Origin: Membranipora membranacea
Lineage: Eukaryota; Bryozoa; Gymnolaemata; Cheilostomatida; Membraniporidae
DNA: 64,000 nucleotides
Reading direction: 5' to 3'
Assembly: GCA_914767715.1 (NCBI GenBank)
Contig: OU612072.1
Coordinates: 18,104,001 to 18,168,000 of the forward strand
In this document: in pieces, positions 38,401 through 50,000 of the stretch
How the letters are laid out: the number at the start of each line of letters is the position of its first letter
Position numbering within the stretch: the stretch's first letter is position 1
The notes under the pieces: model-generated
Told to the model about the DNA's origin: nothing
What the model saw: the letters and a program-made list of their open reading frames with translations, nothing else
Databases searched by the model: none
Position numbers and translations under genes: made by a program

Positions 38401-41400
38401 TCAGAGTGGAATATTCTACTCTGATTGGCTAAGGGTTTCGCTCGACTCTAGTTTCTCTGGTACATACCTAAATCATCGTTGTCATCCATGTTGATATCAT
38501 GGCCAGCCTCGTCATCATCACTATCATCTTCTATAGCGTTAGATTTCCGGCTGGTTTTCCGAGTTTGTACTTCTTCTTCTTCGTGCTCCTCGACTAGATC
38601 TTTGTACTCATCCTCTGCAGCTTCTGTGGCCTCTGTATCCATAAAGTCAGCATCATCATCACTGCCATCGAACATGTCAGCTATCTCCTGATTGGATAGC
38701 TAAAAAAGAAAAAAATGTCAGCTATCCCCTGATTAAACAAAAATATGAAAACATGTCAGCTGTCTCCTGATTTGGCATCTAAAATACAAAAACATATCAG
38801 CTATCTCCTAATTGGGCAGCTAAAATACACAAATATGTGAGTGGTAAATAACAATGCATGCATTTCATTATCTACCATTTTTGGTGAATTGGGAAAGTGG
38901 TTGATAATGAAATGCTACTACCAGCAATCCCGACATACGATACAGCAAAATAGTCAGATAGACCTGAGCTATTAGGAAAACATGAGATGAATACCTAGTA
39001 TGCAGCCTTTATGGATGTTTGAGCCTTTGCTGGCTTGCAAACCACTGGACTGGGGCTGTCACAGCCCTTATTTGGAGCTACCCGATTGTCCCCATGTTTG
39101 AGTTCTTTTTCAATACTTAACTTTAACGGGTCCCCTTAAGCGCAGGTGGTTTGTGTGGGTAGACAACCTTTACCCTTGCCAGCTACTCGTTTTCCGAAGA
39201 GGCAGAGGATCTTAATACTATATCTATGGTCCTGATATGAACAGACCTGGCTAGGGTAAACGCTTGACAGTGCAAAATCATAAATGATATGAATCAGGAA
39301 TCGAACCTGGATCATAAGATCGCAGTTCTTGCCCTTAACCGTCAGACCAATCCTGACTCTCCATTACTCTCAATGAAACTAAAACTATTTCAATGTAACA
39401 AGAACTTTTATTCATACTGATGGGGAGATTATGGATACCAACCTTTTCCTGTGATTTAGCTGCAGCTCCATTGGTACCTGCTGGAGCGCCTGGTACATCA
39501 ACACATCCAAAACAGCCCTGTGAATTATATAGATAATAATGATATTTATTCTAACTGTGATAAAATGAAATTTGAGTATTATTGTAGTTATAATTATGAC
39601 AAAATGAAATGCGGGTGAAGCCAAAACACCTTCATCAAGGTGCCTAATGATGGTACTGTGGGGTCTTTCAATGAGACAAATCCGTTTCCAAATTGCTCAC
39701 TCAGAATGTATATAGTTCCATCATTGAGCGATGTATTAGCGAAACCCCAGCAGGTCTCATTGATTGAGCTGATCAGATCACAATTTTTGCTGTTTCCAAT
39801 TAAAAGACCTTGTCACTGTATCACAAGTTGATTGGGTGAATAGAATTCAAACTAGGAAATATAGTATTTCCAAGGAAAGGTTCTTGAATCGACACAGCCT
39901 AGCATTAGTCACTAGATAGAAAAAGTGATCCAATTTGCCTGCATTCGAGTTTCTCCCTTCCACTTCTCGCCGCAGTCGTGACCAGTCAAGGACAGAAACT
40001 CTGAATGCAGGCAAATGAACCAAACTTGGTCTAGTCACTAGTGCATAGAAAAGCCTACAAACTCGATAAAGGGATAACAAGTCAATGTCAATCCATGTTC
40101 AACAATAGATCTTCCACGAAAAACTATAGGCACATGAACCATTATGTGTGTTGGATCTGTTTGAAAAGCATAACTTTGTGAATGAACTTGGCAAGCTGCC
40201 ATGAGGCCTTAGGGTTGAGAGATGCTAGGAGTTTGTGCACTGAGTCTTGCTACTTAGTTGAAAGAAATCCCTTTGTTTTCTATCTCTCTATAGATCAGAC
40301 ATATACACATACATAATATACACATAATATAGATACAAACATAATATACATGTTCACAATATATGTACAATATGTATACAATGTACGAACACAATATACA
40401 TAAAATGTAATATGCACATAATAATACACAAACCTGATTAGTAGCGTAGAGTAGCTTGTCATGACTGTACCAGCTAAGTGATGTTATAGATGACTTATTA
40501 TCTAGAGAATGAGAGTGTAGTTTAGTCTGATCCTCTGTTCTCCATACTAATATAACCCCATCAGTGGAGGCAGCCGCTAACAAACTCCCATCTCCACTGT
40601 AACTGCATACATTCACAGGCTATAATAGAGAGTAAATCTGATGGGGGTGGAAGGGTAGCTTAGTGATTAGGATTCGAGCTTCTCAATCTGAGAGTTGCAG
40701 GTTTGAATCCCAGGGACTTCCTATGACTGTTAATGGAGGAGAGCTCTTCATACATAACCCTCGCTCGTCCACCCCTACCTTTTACAGGGGTGCGCTAAAT
40801 AGATGTGACAAATTTTAATCTTGTAAGCATATCCTCATCTGTTCCGAAAGGGGCCTTGAATGGTAATAAGTTGATATTATTAATTATTCATGAACACTTT
40901 GCAGAGGAATTATTATTTTTGGGCTTGATTTCACTATGCATGAAACTGAGTGTGATGGGAGCATTCAAGGCAGCCGTATCATTTGATGCTATGCTTATAT
41001 GTTGGGAGATTGTGGGGTATCATTTAACCAAGTTCCACAGCCCCTCATTTTTCATTGTGACATCAAACAGCCAAAATATGGCAGAAAAAGTTAGTCCGTA
41101 AGATGCCTACTTGAACACAACACCTAGACCAGACCAGGAGTTTATCGATTAGTAGTGGGAGAGGTATACACCCGAGGGTGCTGGGGGCTGGAACAATCAA
41201 CCTTGAAAGCTCTCCAGTGGGACTCAAACCCACAACTCCTGCGGCACTAATGGCCTGGCAGTGAATAGCGTGCTAACCGCTTGTGCCATCTCACAATCCC
41301 AAACCAATTGGTTGATGGTGCCAATTAGATAGCCTGCTATTCACTACTCGGAGTTGTGTTCTCTCATCTCATAACACATTCGAATCCACCATTGCCACCC

Positions 41401-44400
41401 TATGATACACAGCATACACGTTGGGGTCATTGGCCTTACATGGCTCATTGCTGTATTACATGTCTAATCTTCACACAGAGCTTTTCACAGTGTAGCGGTT
41501 AAATGATACCCAAAGACCAAAGCATGATACAGGCAGGCAGTTACTTACGATAAAGTTGTGTCAGATTTAGCTGCCTGACAATAACATGCATTGGTCTTTG
41601 GGTAATCTTTAATAAATTTTCTCATAGAGCAGTAGTGGGTTGATCTGTATAACGCTCCAAATGTTCACACTGAATTCTTCACAGTGTGGTGGTTAAACTG
41701 AACTTTGAGAAGCCCTTAAAATTCAAGCTGACTGTACTGTCCAAAGGTAAATGTACTAAACAACAAGTCAAAATGCCTGCCATGCATAACAATATATGGT
41801 GAATCAATATTTTTAGGTTGACAAAGTATTATTACATGAATTGCATACCTTCACCATGATGTCATCTTTAAGTATAAACAGAGGTTCCTCAATATCCTTG
41901 TTGTAAATATGTACTTCTTTGTCTACTGGAATAGCGAAAGTTTTACCATCGGACTTCCAGCTCGTCTTACATAAACTCTGGCTCAGACTACAAGAATAAT
42001 ATCATTCAATTGTTTAAGGGCAACCATTGTTTCAAACAAGTTCTCAACGATTGATAGCAGATTGACCTTCTGCATAGGGAAAAAGAAAAAATCTAATTTG
42101 GATGATTGTTCAGTGAGAATTCTTGGGAAACAATTTTTCCATCAGGTACTCAAACTCAGCTAAAATAGAATACCACAGAGCAGTTTCCTGTTCCTGTTAT
42201 TATTTAGCCTGTGCTCTATCATTATTTCAGCAATGTCTTGGAACCTCCCCTAAACTGAAGTGTAACCCAGCCTAGAGTCGGCAACTACTGTGAGTTTTGC
42301 ACCACATCATGCACAAAGCTGATGCTGCCTAGCACATTATTTACTACCCACTAATGCATTTAACAGTCACTGATGTGTATTGATTGGAAAATGGGTTTGG
42401 GTCACAAAACTTTGAAATAAATACACAAGCTGGGATGCTATTGTTGTATGTTTTATGAGAACTTTTACATAGTTCACATAGTACCGGGGAGACAACTCTC
42501 AAAGCACAAGATGATGTGATAAATAAACCAATATGTCTCAATTTATTATTACTTTCATTACAATTAAGATATTTTCAGTCTGTGCTACGGACACAGTTGA
42601 CGCAGGGTTGAAAATAAAAACAGTTGTCGCACTAAAAAGCAGCTTTTCTCACAAAATAGGATCATGATGATCAATGTCAGTCTAATTAATTACCACAACC
42701 CTCGTTCTACACAACAATGTATTATGTGGTCCACCAACTCTAACTGATGATCATAAAGAAAATTATTAAAGTAAATTTGAAAGAACCAGGTTCTTGGTAT
42801 CATACTTAAGTTCTCAGTCTAATTTAGAAAACTGCTATAAAATGTGTTAACAGCATCTAGCCCAGTTTCAACTGATTTTCACTTAAAAATAAGATTGGAA
42901 GGTACTAAAAAGGTACTATTTTGTATATACTATCATTAAAAAAGTACCTCTTTCATACCTTCACATCTCAACTTTGGGAAACTGGGTCATAATATTGAGT
43001 AGTTTTCTAAATTGGACTAAGAACTCCAGAATGGTATTAAAATCCTGATTTCCTCACAGTCATTATGACCTTACCTCACATCAGAGTATTTAGGCAGTAT
43101 ATTGTATGTGTTGAGACAGGCTTTAGTATTAAGAGTCCACAGTTTGACAGTACCGTCACAGCTAGCTGACAGTAGATAATGTGACACTGGTGACAGACTG
43201 ACACTAATGACAGGTGCTTCATGACCTGTCAGAACTGCGACGTCACCTTTTAGGTTCACAGAACGCATGTTAAAATCACTGTAAACAATCAAACAAATAA
43301 TAAAATATGATTTAGAATATTTTTCCTAATAAAAACAAGTGAGGACCTGAGGTTACCAATCTCTATTTTGACAAGTTTGATAGCAATGTAAGCGATGTAA
43401 GCAATGTCAGCTATGTCAGCAGATCAACAACAGAAATATGACTTGTCATTCCACATTTATGACGATAATAAACTAATAATAGGTGTATCTCAGATCGTAA
43501 AGAGCCAATTCAATCTAAGTATATAAAGAAAGCCTGGCCATAATATTAGAACGGATTTAAATTCACATCAAATTAAGCTACATTTGTTAATTCATGCTTT
43601 ATTGAGGAGTAGTGATAGTGATAGTGATAGGCCAACAACCCTAACATGTACGCTGTGTTGCATAGAGTGGCACTGGTAGAGTGGACTGAGCTATGTGACG
43701 AGAAAACACAACTTTGGGTATTGAATAGTGGGTATGCTAATTAGCGTCATCAACCCATTCTTTTTTTGGGGACGGTGAGATGGCGAAATTGGTTAGCACG
43801 GTCGCTATTCACTTCCAGGCGATTGGTGCCGCAGGAGTTGTGGGCTCGAATCCCATTTGGGAAGCTTCCAAGGTTGATTGGTCCACCCCCGGCACCCTCG
43901 AGTGTATACTTCTTTTACATATGTACATACATACAAGGGGAGGCTGACATGCAATAGTTATAACACACAAACACAAAAATAATTACACATGTTTAGCGTG
44001 TCGTCATTCTCGATCTATTTCACAACATACCTGGAGGCAGCGACTACATGAGTCTTATTAGAAGTGATATCAGTTATATCTGCTGTGAATCTAGTTACTA
44101 ATCCTTCTGTCTGTCCGTCTGTTAATGTATAACTGGCTAATCCGCTACCTCTCTCATTTACTGTGTATATAACACCCTCCTAGTCAATTATATATCATAG
44201 AATGTTATCAGAAGCAAATATGTGCCGCTTCTTTCTTTATGATACAAAATGCTTGGGCAATTCAACTTAATTATCAACATTTGCTATTCCCTTTGGAGAT
44301 ATAGCCTATGTATATTTTGTATTTGTCTCAATCTCTGAGATTCAAAATCTTTAAACAGGGTGCGCTGATAAAACTTGTAAAATTTGATATATCACATTAT

Positions 44401-45592
44401 AATAAATGGGTAAAAAATTAGTATAGAAATATTATATCTCATACAATCCATGGCATGAATGGTTTGAGAGCTTGCTGTTCACTGCTAGACAAATAGTCTT
44501 GTGAGGAGGGGTTGTATTGATTGTTCTAGTCCAGTAAGGAAGGACAGTCAAAGATGAAATCTAAACTGAATTTGTATTTTAGCCTAGAGATGTGAAGTAC
44601 TTAATGTACACAGATTCGCTTCAAGGTACAAAGGAAGTGAGTGCTCACAAAGATATATCATCCCAAGCTGGCAAACTTTACCATAAAACAGTTTTGATAA
44701 GCCCTTCTAAATAGACAACCCGCTCGACATGACAGTATTTGAAGCTTACCCTTATAGCTAGTGGATGTACATCATTACTATGAAGTTTGAATGTCTGAAG
44801 AGGCTCATCATCATCCAGAGAATCCCAAACTGTCACCTTACCATCTGTACCCGATGTGATTATCTGCTCCGACCTGTAGGTTATATAACATGTGACACAA
44901 GTCATAACCGAGGCACGGCTAACTAGTGCATGTTGGGCCAGATCGGGGTGGTGAGATGGTGCAATCGGTTAGCGCGCTTGATATTCACTGCCACGCGAGT
45001 TTTCATGACCGAGGCACAGCTTACTATTGAATGTTGTGCTAGACATAAAACTTAAGAAGTTTTGAAAACTGTTGTGTATCCGTCACCCACAGACAAGGGT
45101 TTGTCAGTGCACCGCACAGTCAAAATGTCCCTGGATAATTACCGACGAATATGTCGACAGGCTAGTCTTATGTTGAGCTGAAGTTGGACTGATAAGCGAC
45201 ATAGAAAGAGGAAGAATATAGATGATATCTCAATAGGCCTACTTATCTCAATTGATTCAGGACATGAGCCTGAGCACAAAATAATATACTTCCAGAAGGT
45301 CGAAGCTAAGGGGCCAAATAATATAGGGGGCTGGCCCTGCCTTTTTATTTACTTTAAGCTTGAATGAAGCAGGAATTTTTACTTTGTTGCAGCCGACATC
45401 ATGTCCATAAAACCAGCTGTCAACTGACAACCACTGACTGTGACATTTTTATATTTATTTATATGATGCTGATGGATTGGAATTAATTAACTACACACTT
45501 GCTAACTATAAAAATTGTATATGTTATTGTTCTTACCCTTTTTCGTAAAGGATTGTTGTACAGCCAGGAGAATGCACTGATTTCTCTGTCAT
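29447..45592 (-). CDS. WDHD1: WDHD1 / AND-1 (Ctf4) replisome adaptor, complete 22-exon gene
   Basis: Trimeric hub linking CMG helicase to DNA polymerase alpha-primase in the nucleus. Exons: 45537-45592, 44750-44873, 44031-44179, 43075-43278, 41849-41987, 40434-40619, 39443-39517, 38468-38699, 37738-37913, 36714-36898, 35990-36237, 35327-35444, 34576-34678, 33622-33798, 33246-33365, 32325-32560, 31812-31993, 31514-31602, 31247-31369, 30872-31032, 30384-30480, 29447-29641. All phases match and sum to 3,375 nt (1,124 aa; human about 1,129). Exons 1-6 form the WD40 propeller (GTDGKVTVWDS, SASCDGTVKLW, STDGVILVW). Exon 8 is acidic. Exons 9-15 are the SepB propeller (VWNEVGLIRCYSSEDDN). Exon 16 is helical. 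Exon 18 ends with RQNPFK. Exons 20-22 carry a short HMG-like box (TAFELFHKEKCAGQ) and the C-terminal KSKLAAF motif. The start is chosen by the first exon aligning gap-free with the family N-terminus. Confidence 0.93.
29842..30235. mobile_element. TTAA-flanked foldback MITE in WDHD1 intron 21
   Basis: Long terminal inverted repeats: the left arm includes caggcagttacttatgat and the right arm its reverse complement taagtaactgcctga. An inner pair also matches (aatgctctattggcatgaat and atgccaagcattgaatt; ggtaactctcattctctgca and gagaatgagagtgacctt). TTAA lies at both ends (29842-29845 and 30232-30235), which suggests a piggyBac-type target. It is absent from the equivalent intron of copy 1. Relatives lie at 41499-41612 and about 54156-54310. 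Confidence 0.75.
32962..33161 (-). mobile_element. tRNA-derived SINE in WDHD1 intron, copy 2
   Basis: Duplicate of the SINE at 16203-16433, with the same imperfect flanking repeats (32947-32961 and 33162-33176). An internal deletion removes part of the body. The B-box region is slightly changed (the plus strand reads ctggaatcgaacac). Confidence 0.7.
38672..38835. repeat. Tandem repeat multiplying the WDHD1 exon 8 acceptor
   Basis: About four units of 38-50 bp share the core gtcagctatctcctgatt followed by ggatagctaaaa. The first unit is the real start of exon 8, with its polypyrimidine tract and acceptor. The next units lie in the intron and mostly repeat TTTTAG followed by exon-like sequence on the minus strand. 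Confidence 0.7.
39282..39362 (-). mobile_element. tRNA-like SINE head in WDHD1 intron 7
   Basis: On the minus strand: GGTCTGACGGTTAAGGGC as the A-box region and CAGGTTCGATTCCTG as the B-box with paired T-stem. The whole does not fold as a cloverleaf with an acceptor stem, so it is taken as a tRNA-derived repeat. Confidence 0.55.
40640..40780 (+). mobile_element. tRNA-derived SINE in WDHD1 intron 5
   Basis: It has A-box-like GGGTAGCTTAGTGATTAGG at about 40650 and B-box CAGGTTTGAATCCCA at about 40699, followed by a short body. It begins and ends with short ggggtgg / ccacccc complementary words. The insertion lies just upstream of exon 6 (minus-strand sense). Confidence 0.55.
41155..41300 (-). 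mobile_element. tRNA-derived SINE, family shared with 43768
   Basis: On the minus strand: GTGAGATGGCACAAGCGG, GGTTAGCACG, then TGGGTTTGAGTCCCA, followed by the body caaggttgattgttcc and caccctcgggtgtata. The same head and body occur on the plus strand at 43768-43915 and partly at 44946-45000. These are three insertions of one family within one gene. Confidence 0.7.
41499..41612. mobile_element. Short internally deleted copy of the TTAA foldback MITE
   Basis: TTAA at both ends; the arms tacccaaagaccaaagcatg and catgcattggtctttgggta are inverted. The inner motif ggcagttacttacgataaag matches the element at 29842-30235, but the centre is missing. It lies in WDHD1 intron 5. Confidence 0.7.
42779..43062. 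mobile_element. Foldback MITE in WDHD1 intron 4
   Basis: Near-palindromic: gttctcagtctaatttagaa on the left matches the reverse complement of ttctaaattggactaagaac on the right, and inner arms ggtactaaaaaggtacta and aaaaagtacc also pair. A second member of the same family lies at about 50468-50751. It ends about 13 bp from exon 4. Confidence 0.7.
43768..43915 (+). mobile_element. tRNA-derived SINE, family shared with 41155
   Basis: Head: GGTGAGATGGCGAAATTGG, GGTTAGCACGG, then GTGGGCTCGAATCCCA. The body contains caaggttgattggtcc and caccctcgagtgtata. Opposite orientation to the related copy at 41155-41300. Confidence 0.7.
44946..45000 (+). mobile_element. Truncated SINE head between short direct repeats
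   Basis: GGTGAGATGGTGCAATCGG followed by ttagcgcgcttgatattcac matches the SINE head at 43768 and stops there. It is bracketed by two ~40 bp similar segments (ccgaggcacggctaactag at about 44909 and ccgaggcacagcttactat at about 45010). Confidence 0.5.
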
Positions 45593-47016
45593 AATGATGT
45601 GCTGATGAACACTTTATTGATTGTTGAGAAGGAATACAAGTTGAAAGAAAGCCTACAATTTTTTCTCTGAGCAATCTCAGAATCCGGTTTATCAAGTTTT
45701 CTCCTTCCCGCCACAAAATCCCGGAAATTGCTTTGTTGTGTTGACAACAACCCAATCAGAATCACTGTAAGAATAACCTTCGAATACCTGGAAAAACTTT
45801 TGCATGAGAACATAATACACAAAAGTCTCTCACCAGCTGCACCACATCCAAACAGCAGGGAGGGTGGGAGGGAGGGTGGTATATCCCATCCTCCCTGCAA
45901 GCAGCAAGTAAGTGACACTTGAATTGTGTTCATGAGTAATATTTTGCCCCTCAGTTGTGCACAGCAAAGTACTGAAGTGAACAGTTCTTTGTGCACACCA
46001 ACTGTCCGTGTCGTGAGATGTGGCTTAGCCTGTCCGGAGTCCTGACAAGCTTTGTTAGGGGTCCCCTCCACCGTACAAAGCTTGTCAAGACAGGCTAGAT
46101 GTGGCTTTGGTTGTCAAAAGCTATATAGATTATGGTCAAAATTCAGATAATCTGACAAAATTTAGCTAAGCTCACTGTTTGACTTTTGTTCAGTTTATCT
46201 CCGATATTTAGGAACTGCAAGCCCTTGCATATGCTCCGTGCGTTTTTGAGGAAGCCTTGTCTGTCCTGTTGATTCAAAAGGTGAAACGAGATGTCAGTAA
46301 GCCATCAGCCATGGACAGAAGAACTTATTCGCAAAAGTTCATTACCCAAATCACACAAAAAAATGGTCGGTAACTTGGTTTTACGAGGTACATGCTATAT
46401 TTTGGATTGTTAGACCCGAAAAATCACAGTGAAACAGAGGAATTATACACCTTTGACAGCCATATATCAGAGTTATTGTACGAAATACTCATGTGTGATC
46501 GGTTATCACTGGAAGTTCAACATACTACGCGTATATATTGAGCTTTGGAAATACAGAATCAAAATCATTATATAGAGCAGAAAGCAGACAACTATGAACA
46601 CTAAAACAGTTTGATATTCATAATTGCCAAAGATTTTGGCATCGAGATCAACCATGACATATATTAAATTTTTATGAGACACACATGATCTAATCCAAGG
46701 AAATTTGGATGTGTACACATTTATAAAAAGGCTATGGGTTAGGCAATATCACATATTGTAGCATTTTCCTAATTCGATTTTCAAAGAGAAAATTTATCTA
46801 ACTCAGATGAAAATAATAGAACCTCATTTGACATGGCCTAATTGGGTGCTGAGAATAAATAGCCTAGGTTCTGTATATTAAGAGATGTTCTTGCGCGGGT
46901 CGGGTTGAGTAGGAGTAGGACCTTGTAGATTTGCCACAAAATAAACAGCCTAGGTTCTGTAAATTGAGGGATGTTCTTGTGCGGGTCAGGTTGAGTAGGT
47001 TCTCGTAGATTTGGCA
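45593..47016. other. Region upstream of WDHD1 and downstream of TMED copy A
   Basis: It should contain the WDHD1 promoter and 5' UTR and the 3' UTR of the p24 gene. A hairpin-forming sequence lies at 46035-46096 (tagcctgtc...tgacaagctttgt paired with acaaagcttgtcaagacagg). An ~85-bp imperfect tandem repeat spans about 46855-47017 (agcctaggttctgta...). No coding exon is supported; short frames at 45589-46071 and 46506-46718 are dismissed. Confidence 0.5.
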
Positions 47017-47017
47017 C
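46855..47017. repeat. Imperfect tandem duplication (~85 bp x 2) at the 3' end of TMED copy A
   Basis: agcctaggttctgtatatta and agcctaggttctgtaaattg start the two units. Both continue through gatgttcttg, gcgggtc, gttgagtagg and gtagatttg. The right unit abuts the stop codon of the p24 gene, so this lies in its presumed 3' UTR. Confidence 0.65.
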
Positions 47018-50000
47018 TAAGTTGAGGCGGTGGTCTTTTTGTTCTTTTTATCAGAGAAGAAGCTACGTACAGTGAACACCTGACCTATCATTATAGTAAG
47101 TATACAAACAAACTCCATAACACTCCACCACATAACCCTGTAACAGACAGAAATTAACATTATGTAAGAAATTAATTTTTTAGATTGAGATTGTTTGTGT
47201 ATTTATGAGTTAGCTTCTCATGGTTAATGAGGCTTTCCTCACAGCTTGGTTATTGAAGCTACTTAGAATTCTGATTGGCTGAACATCAGGATATTTAGTG
47301 GTGGGCAAAGGTCATAAGTCTAGCCTTCCTTTCCTTTCTCTGCCTCAGACAAGGTGACAGCTGTACTGTTTCTGATATGACAGGACATGGAAAAACATAC
47401 AAATTTCTGATTTGCTAGTAAGAACAAGTTTTTTTATTCAAGATAGTTTTTATGAATTGTTTCACACCTATCCAAGACTTTGACAAAATATCGATGCCTT
47501 TCATCAATAAATTAAAATATCGAAACTTGCTTATACTTTAGCGTATCCTTATTATCCTTGTCTTGTCATATGTGGGGGAGGGTAGTGGTATGAGAATGTA
47601 CTCTCCAGAGAACAGGTGATGGACACCTCTAGTGCTCAAAGACCCCTGGACAATTTTGATTAATACTAATAGACCACATCCTTGATGTTAGAAGGATGAG
47701 TATGTTCCATCAGTGTTGTGATTATGAGAGTAGTCTGATGTTGAGATATGAGATATCCTTATTACCCTGTAGGGAAGAGCATTTGAACAAGAACTGGTTG
47801 GGGAACTTTTCGCTCGAACCTATCCAAACAAAACCTAGGTATATTTAATGCTTGGGTTACTTTGTTTTGCATTTTGACGTGCTTAAGCCATTCGGCAAGT
47901 TTCACCAACATGAACAAGAATACATTTCTACTGGTAAGTTTTATAGTAATCTCTCGAAGAAATGATTGTGCATGTCTAGTATCATGCCAAAACATCATTA
48001 TAGATTACTCATACACAACTTATATGAACACCAGAGCGTTGTTCCTATAGCATGCAAATGTTGAAGGTCGTGGGTTCGCATTCCACTGCAATCCATCAAC
48101 TACTAGGGTTTGGTTGGCCCCCAGGTGTGCTCCGACCTGCCTGCAAACAGAGAGCAACCTGGCGCAGTAATTGCGGCCTAGCCACTGAGGCACTAATATT
48201 TCGCAGCCCATGCTTCGGGATATGAAGTGTGATCAGACCCCTCGTTTTTATTCAATTTTTAATCAACATTGTCAAGAAACAAGAATATATAACATACCTT
48301 TCGTTGACATCCTCCGCAAAGGCTCTGCCGCCCATCTCCTTCAATCTAAAGTGTTTCTGATAATCAGCAATTACATTCAGTGACTCGTGGATACTACCTG
48401 CAGACATCTCCAACTGTGTGAGAAAAATATAAATATAACCAATAAAAAGTGAGCTGAGTTCTCTGAGTAGTTGTGTCCACTTGTGTTATGAGCGGATAAC
48501 TATTCATATGGGGTGTATCACCTCGGTTTAGCCTGTCTTGCCAAGTTTTTTGGAAGGGGGCAAACAGTTGTTTGTCCTCCCCCATTTACTATAAAAAATA
48601 CCAACTTTTCCTCCCCCTAATGCTTGTGTCCCTCTAGGGTGAATAAAGTTTATTACAAAAAAAAATATCAATGTTTCATCCAGCAAGTGCTTGGGCTCTT
48701 CTATGGCGCAAATGTAACTTTAAAAGATACCAACTTTTCCACCTGGAAATGCTTGCGCTCTTCTAAGGTGAATAAAACATACCAAATTACACTGATTATG
48801 TGATATACTGTTGCGTGTATATCTCTGATTGATAGAGAGGGAACTGACTTACTTAGCATGAGTAGGTACATCACAAGAACGTTTTTTGGTGTAACGACCC
48901 GAGTTCAAATTAATTGATGTTTGCTAAGAAACAGAAGATTGGGCTGCTCCTAAAGAGGGACGCAATGTGCCCTAATCCTCATACTGAGAATGTGATACAT
49001 TCTAGAAAACTAGAATTCATCCTAGAGGTGAGGCCATAGAGGACCTCCTAATCATAAGTGTGCAGCAAGCTGCCAAAACTGAACTGGCACTAATCGGCCA
49101 TTGGCAGTGACACTTTGATCTTAGCCAATAGGCCGAGAAGCGAGTTCAAATTAATTAATTAGGGGTGGGTACATGTACGGTACTGTACTCTAACGATCAG
49201 AGATACACATGATAATAGTGTAGTCTCTATGTCAGTGTGGTACCTAATATATCTGTACTCACAGAGGTCATGGCGATACCAGCTCCCGCTCCTGTTTGTA
49301 CAGGGATCTGTGGCTCCTCATCTCCGGCCATAAAATCAAAATATATCAGCTTAGATGTGAAGGTGGAGAACTTATTACTGAAGCACCTGTAAGAGGGATA
49401 AGTCAAGATTAGGTGTCAATGAGTATACCACAATGCAATCCTTAGGAATTCCTATTCGAGATGAATGAAAAGCATCATGGTCTTGATCAAATCATATAAG
49501 CAGTCCTATGTGTAAAAGGGATAAGTCAAGATTAGGTGTCAATAGTATACCACAAGTATACAACAAGTATACCACAATGCAATTCTCGATGGATGACAAG
49601 AGATTAGGTGTCAATGAGTATACCACAATGCAATTCTTAGGAATTCCCATTTGAGATGAGTGAAAAGCATCATGGTCTTGATCAAATTACTGAAGCACCT
49701 GTAGAAGGGATAAGTCAAGATTAGGTGTCGGTGAGTGTACCACAACGCAATTCTTAGGAATTCCAATTGAGGCGAGTGATAGCATCATGGTATTGACCAA
49801 TAGACCTGATAAAACTGTCTTTTAACTTTATTGGCATAATATCAGCATTATTATAACTTTGAATCCAATAGGCAGTTTTCTGAGCTCCGATTTAGACCTC
49901 AATTTGGAGTTGTCCTCTCTCCAGTTTGGTACTTTTAACCCACGCCGCATAGGAAAATGTGCTGAAAAGAGGGATATCTTATAATTGGATAAAAATTGTT

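Noticed and set aside
38479-38691. Ser-rich plus-strand frame
   Set aside because: Antisense of the acidic Asp/Glu-rich WDHD1 exon 8, which produces long Ser frames by codon complement.
48916-49140. Functional U2 snRNA gene
   Set aside because: Only the first ~30 nt match U2; the branch-point pairing region, Sm site and 3' stem-loops are not seen, and flanking target-site repeats show retroposition.
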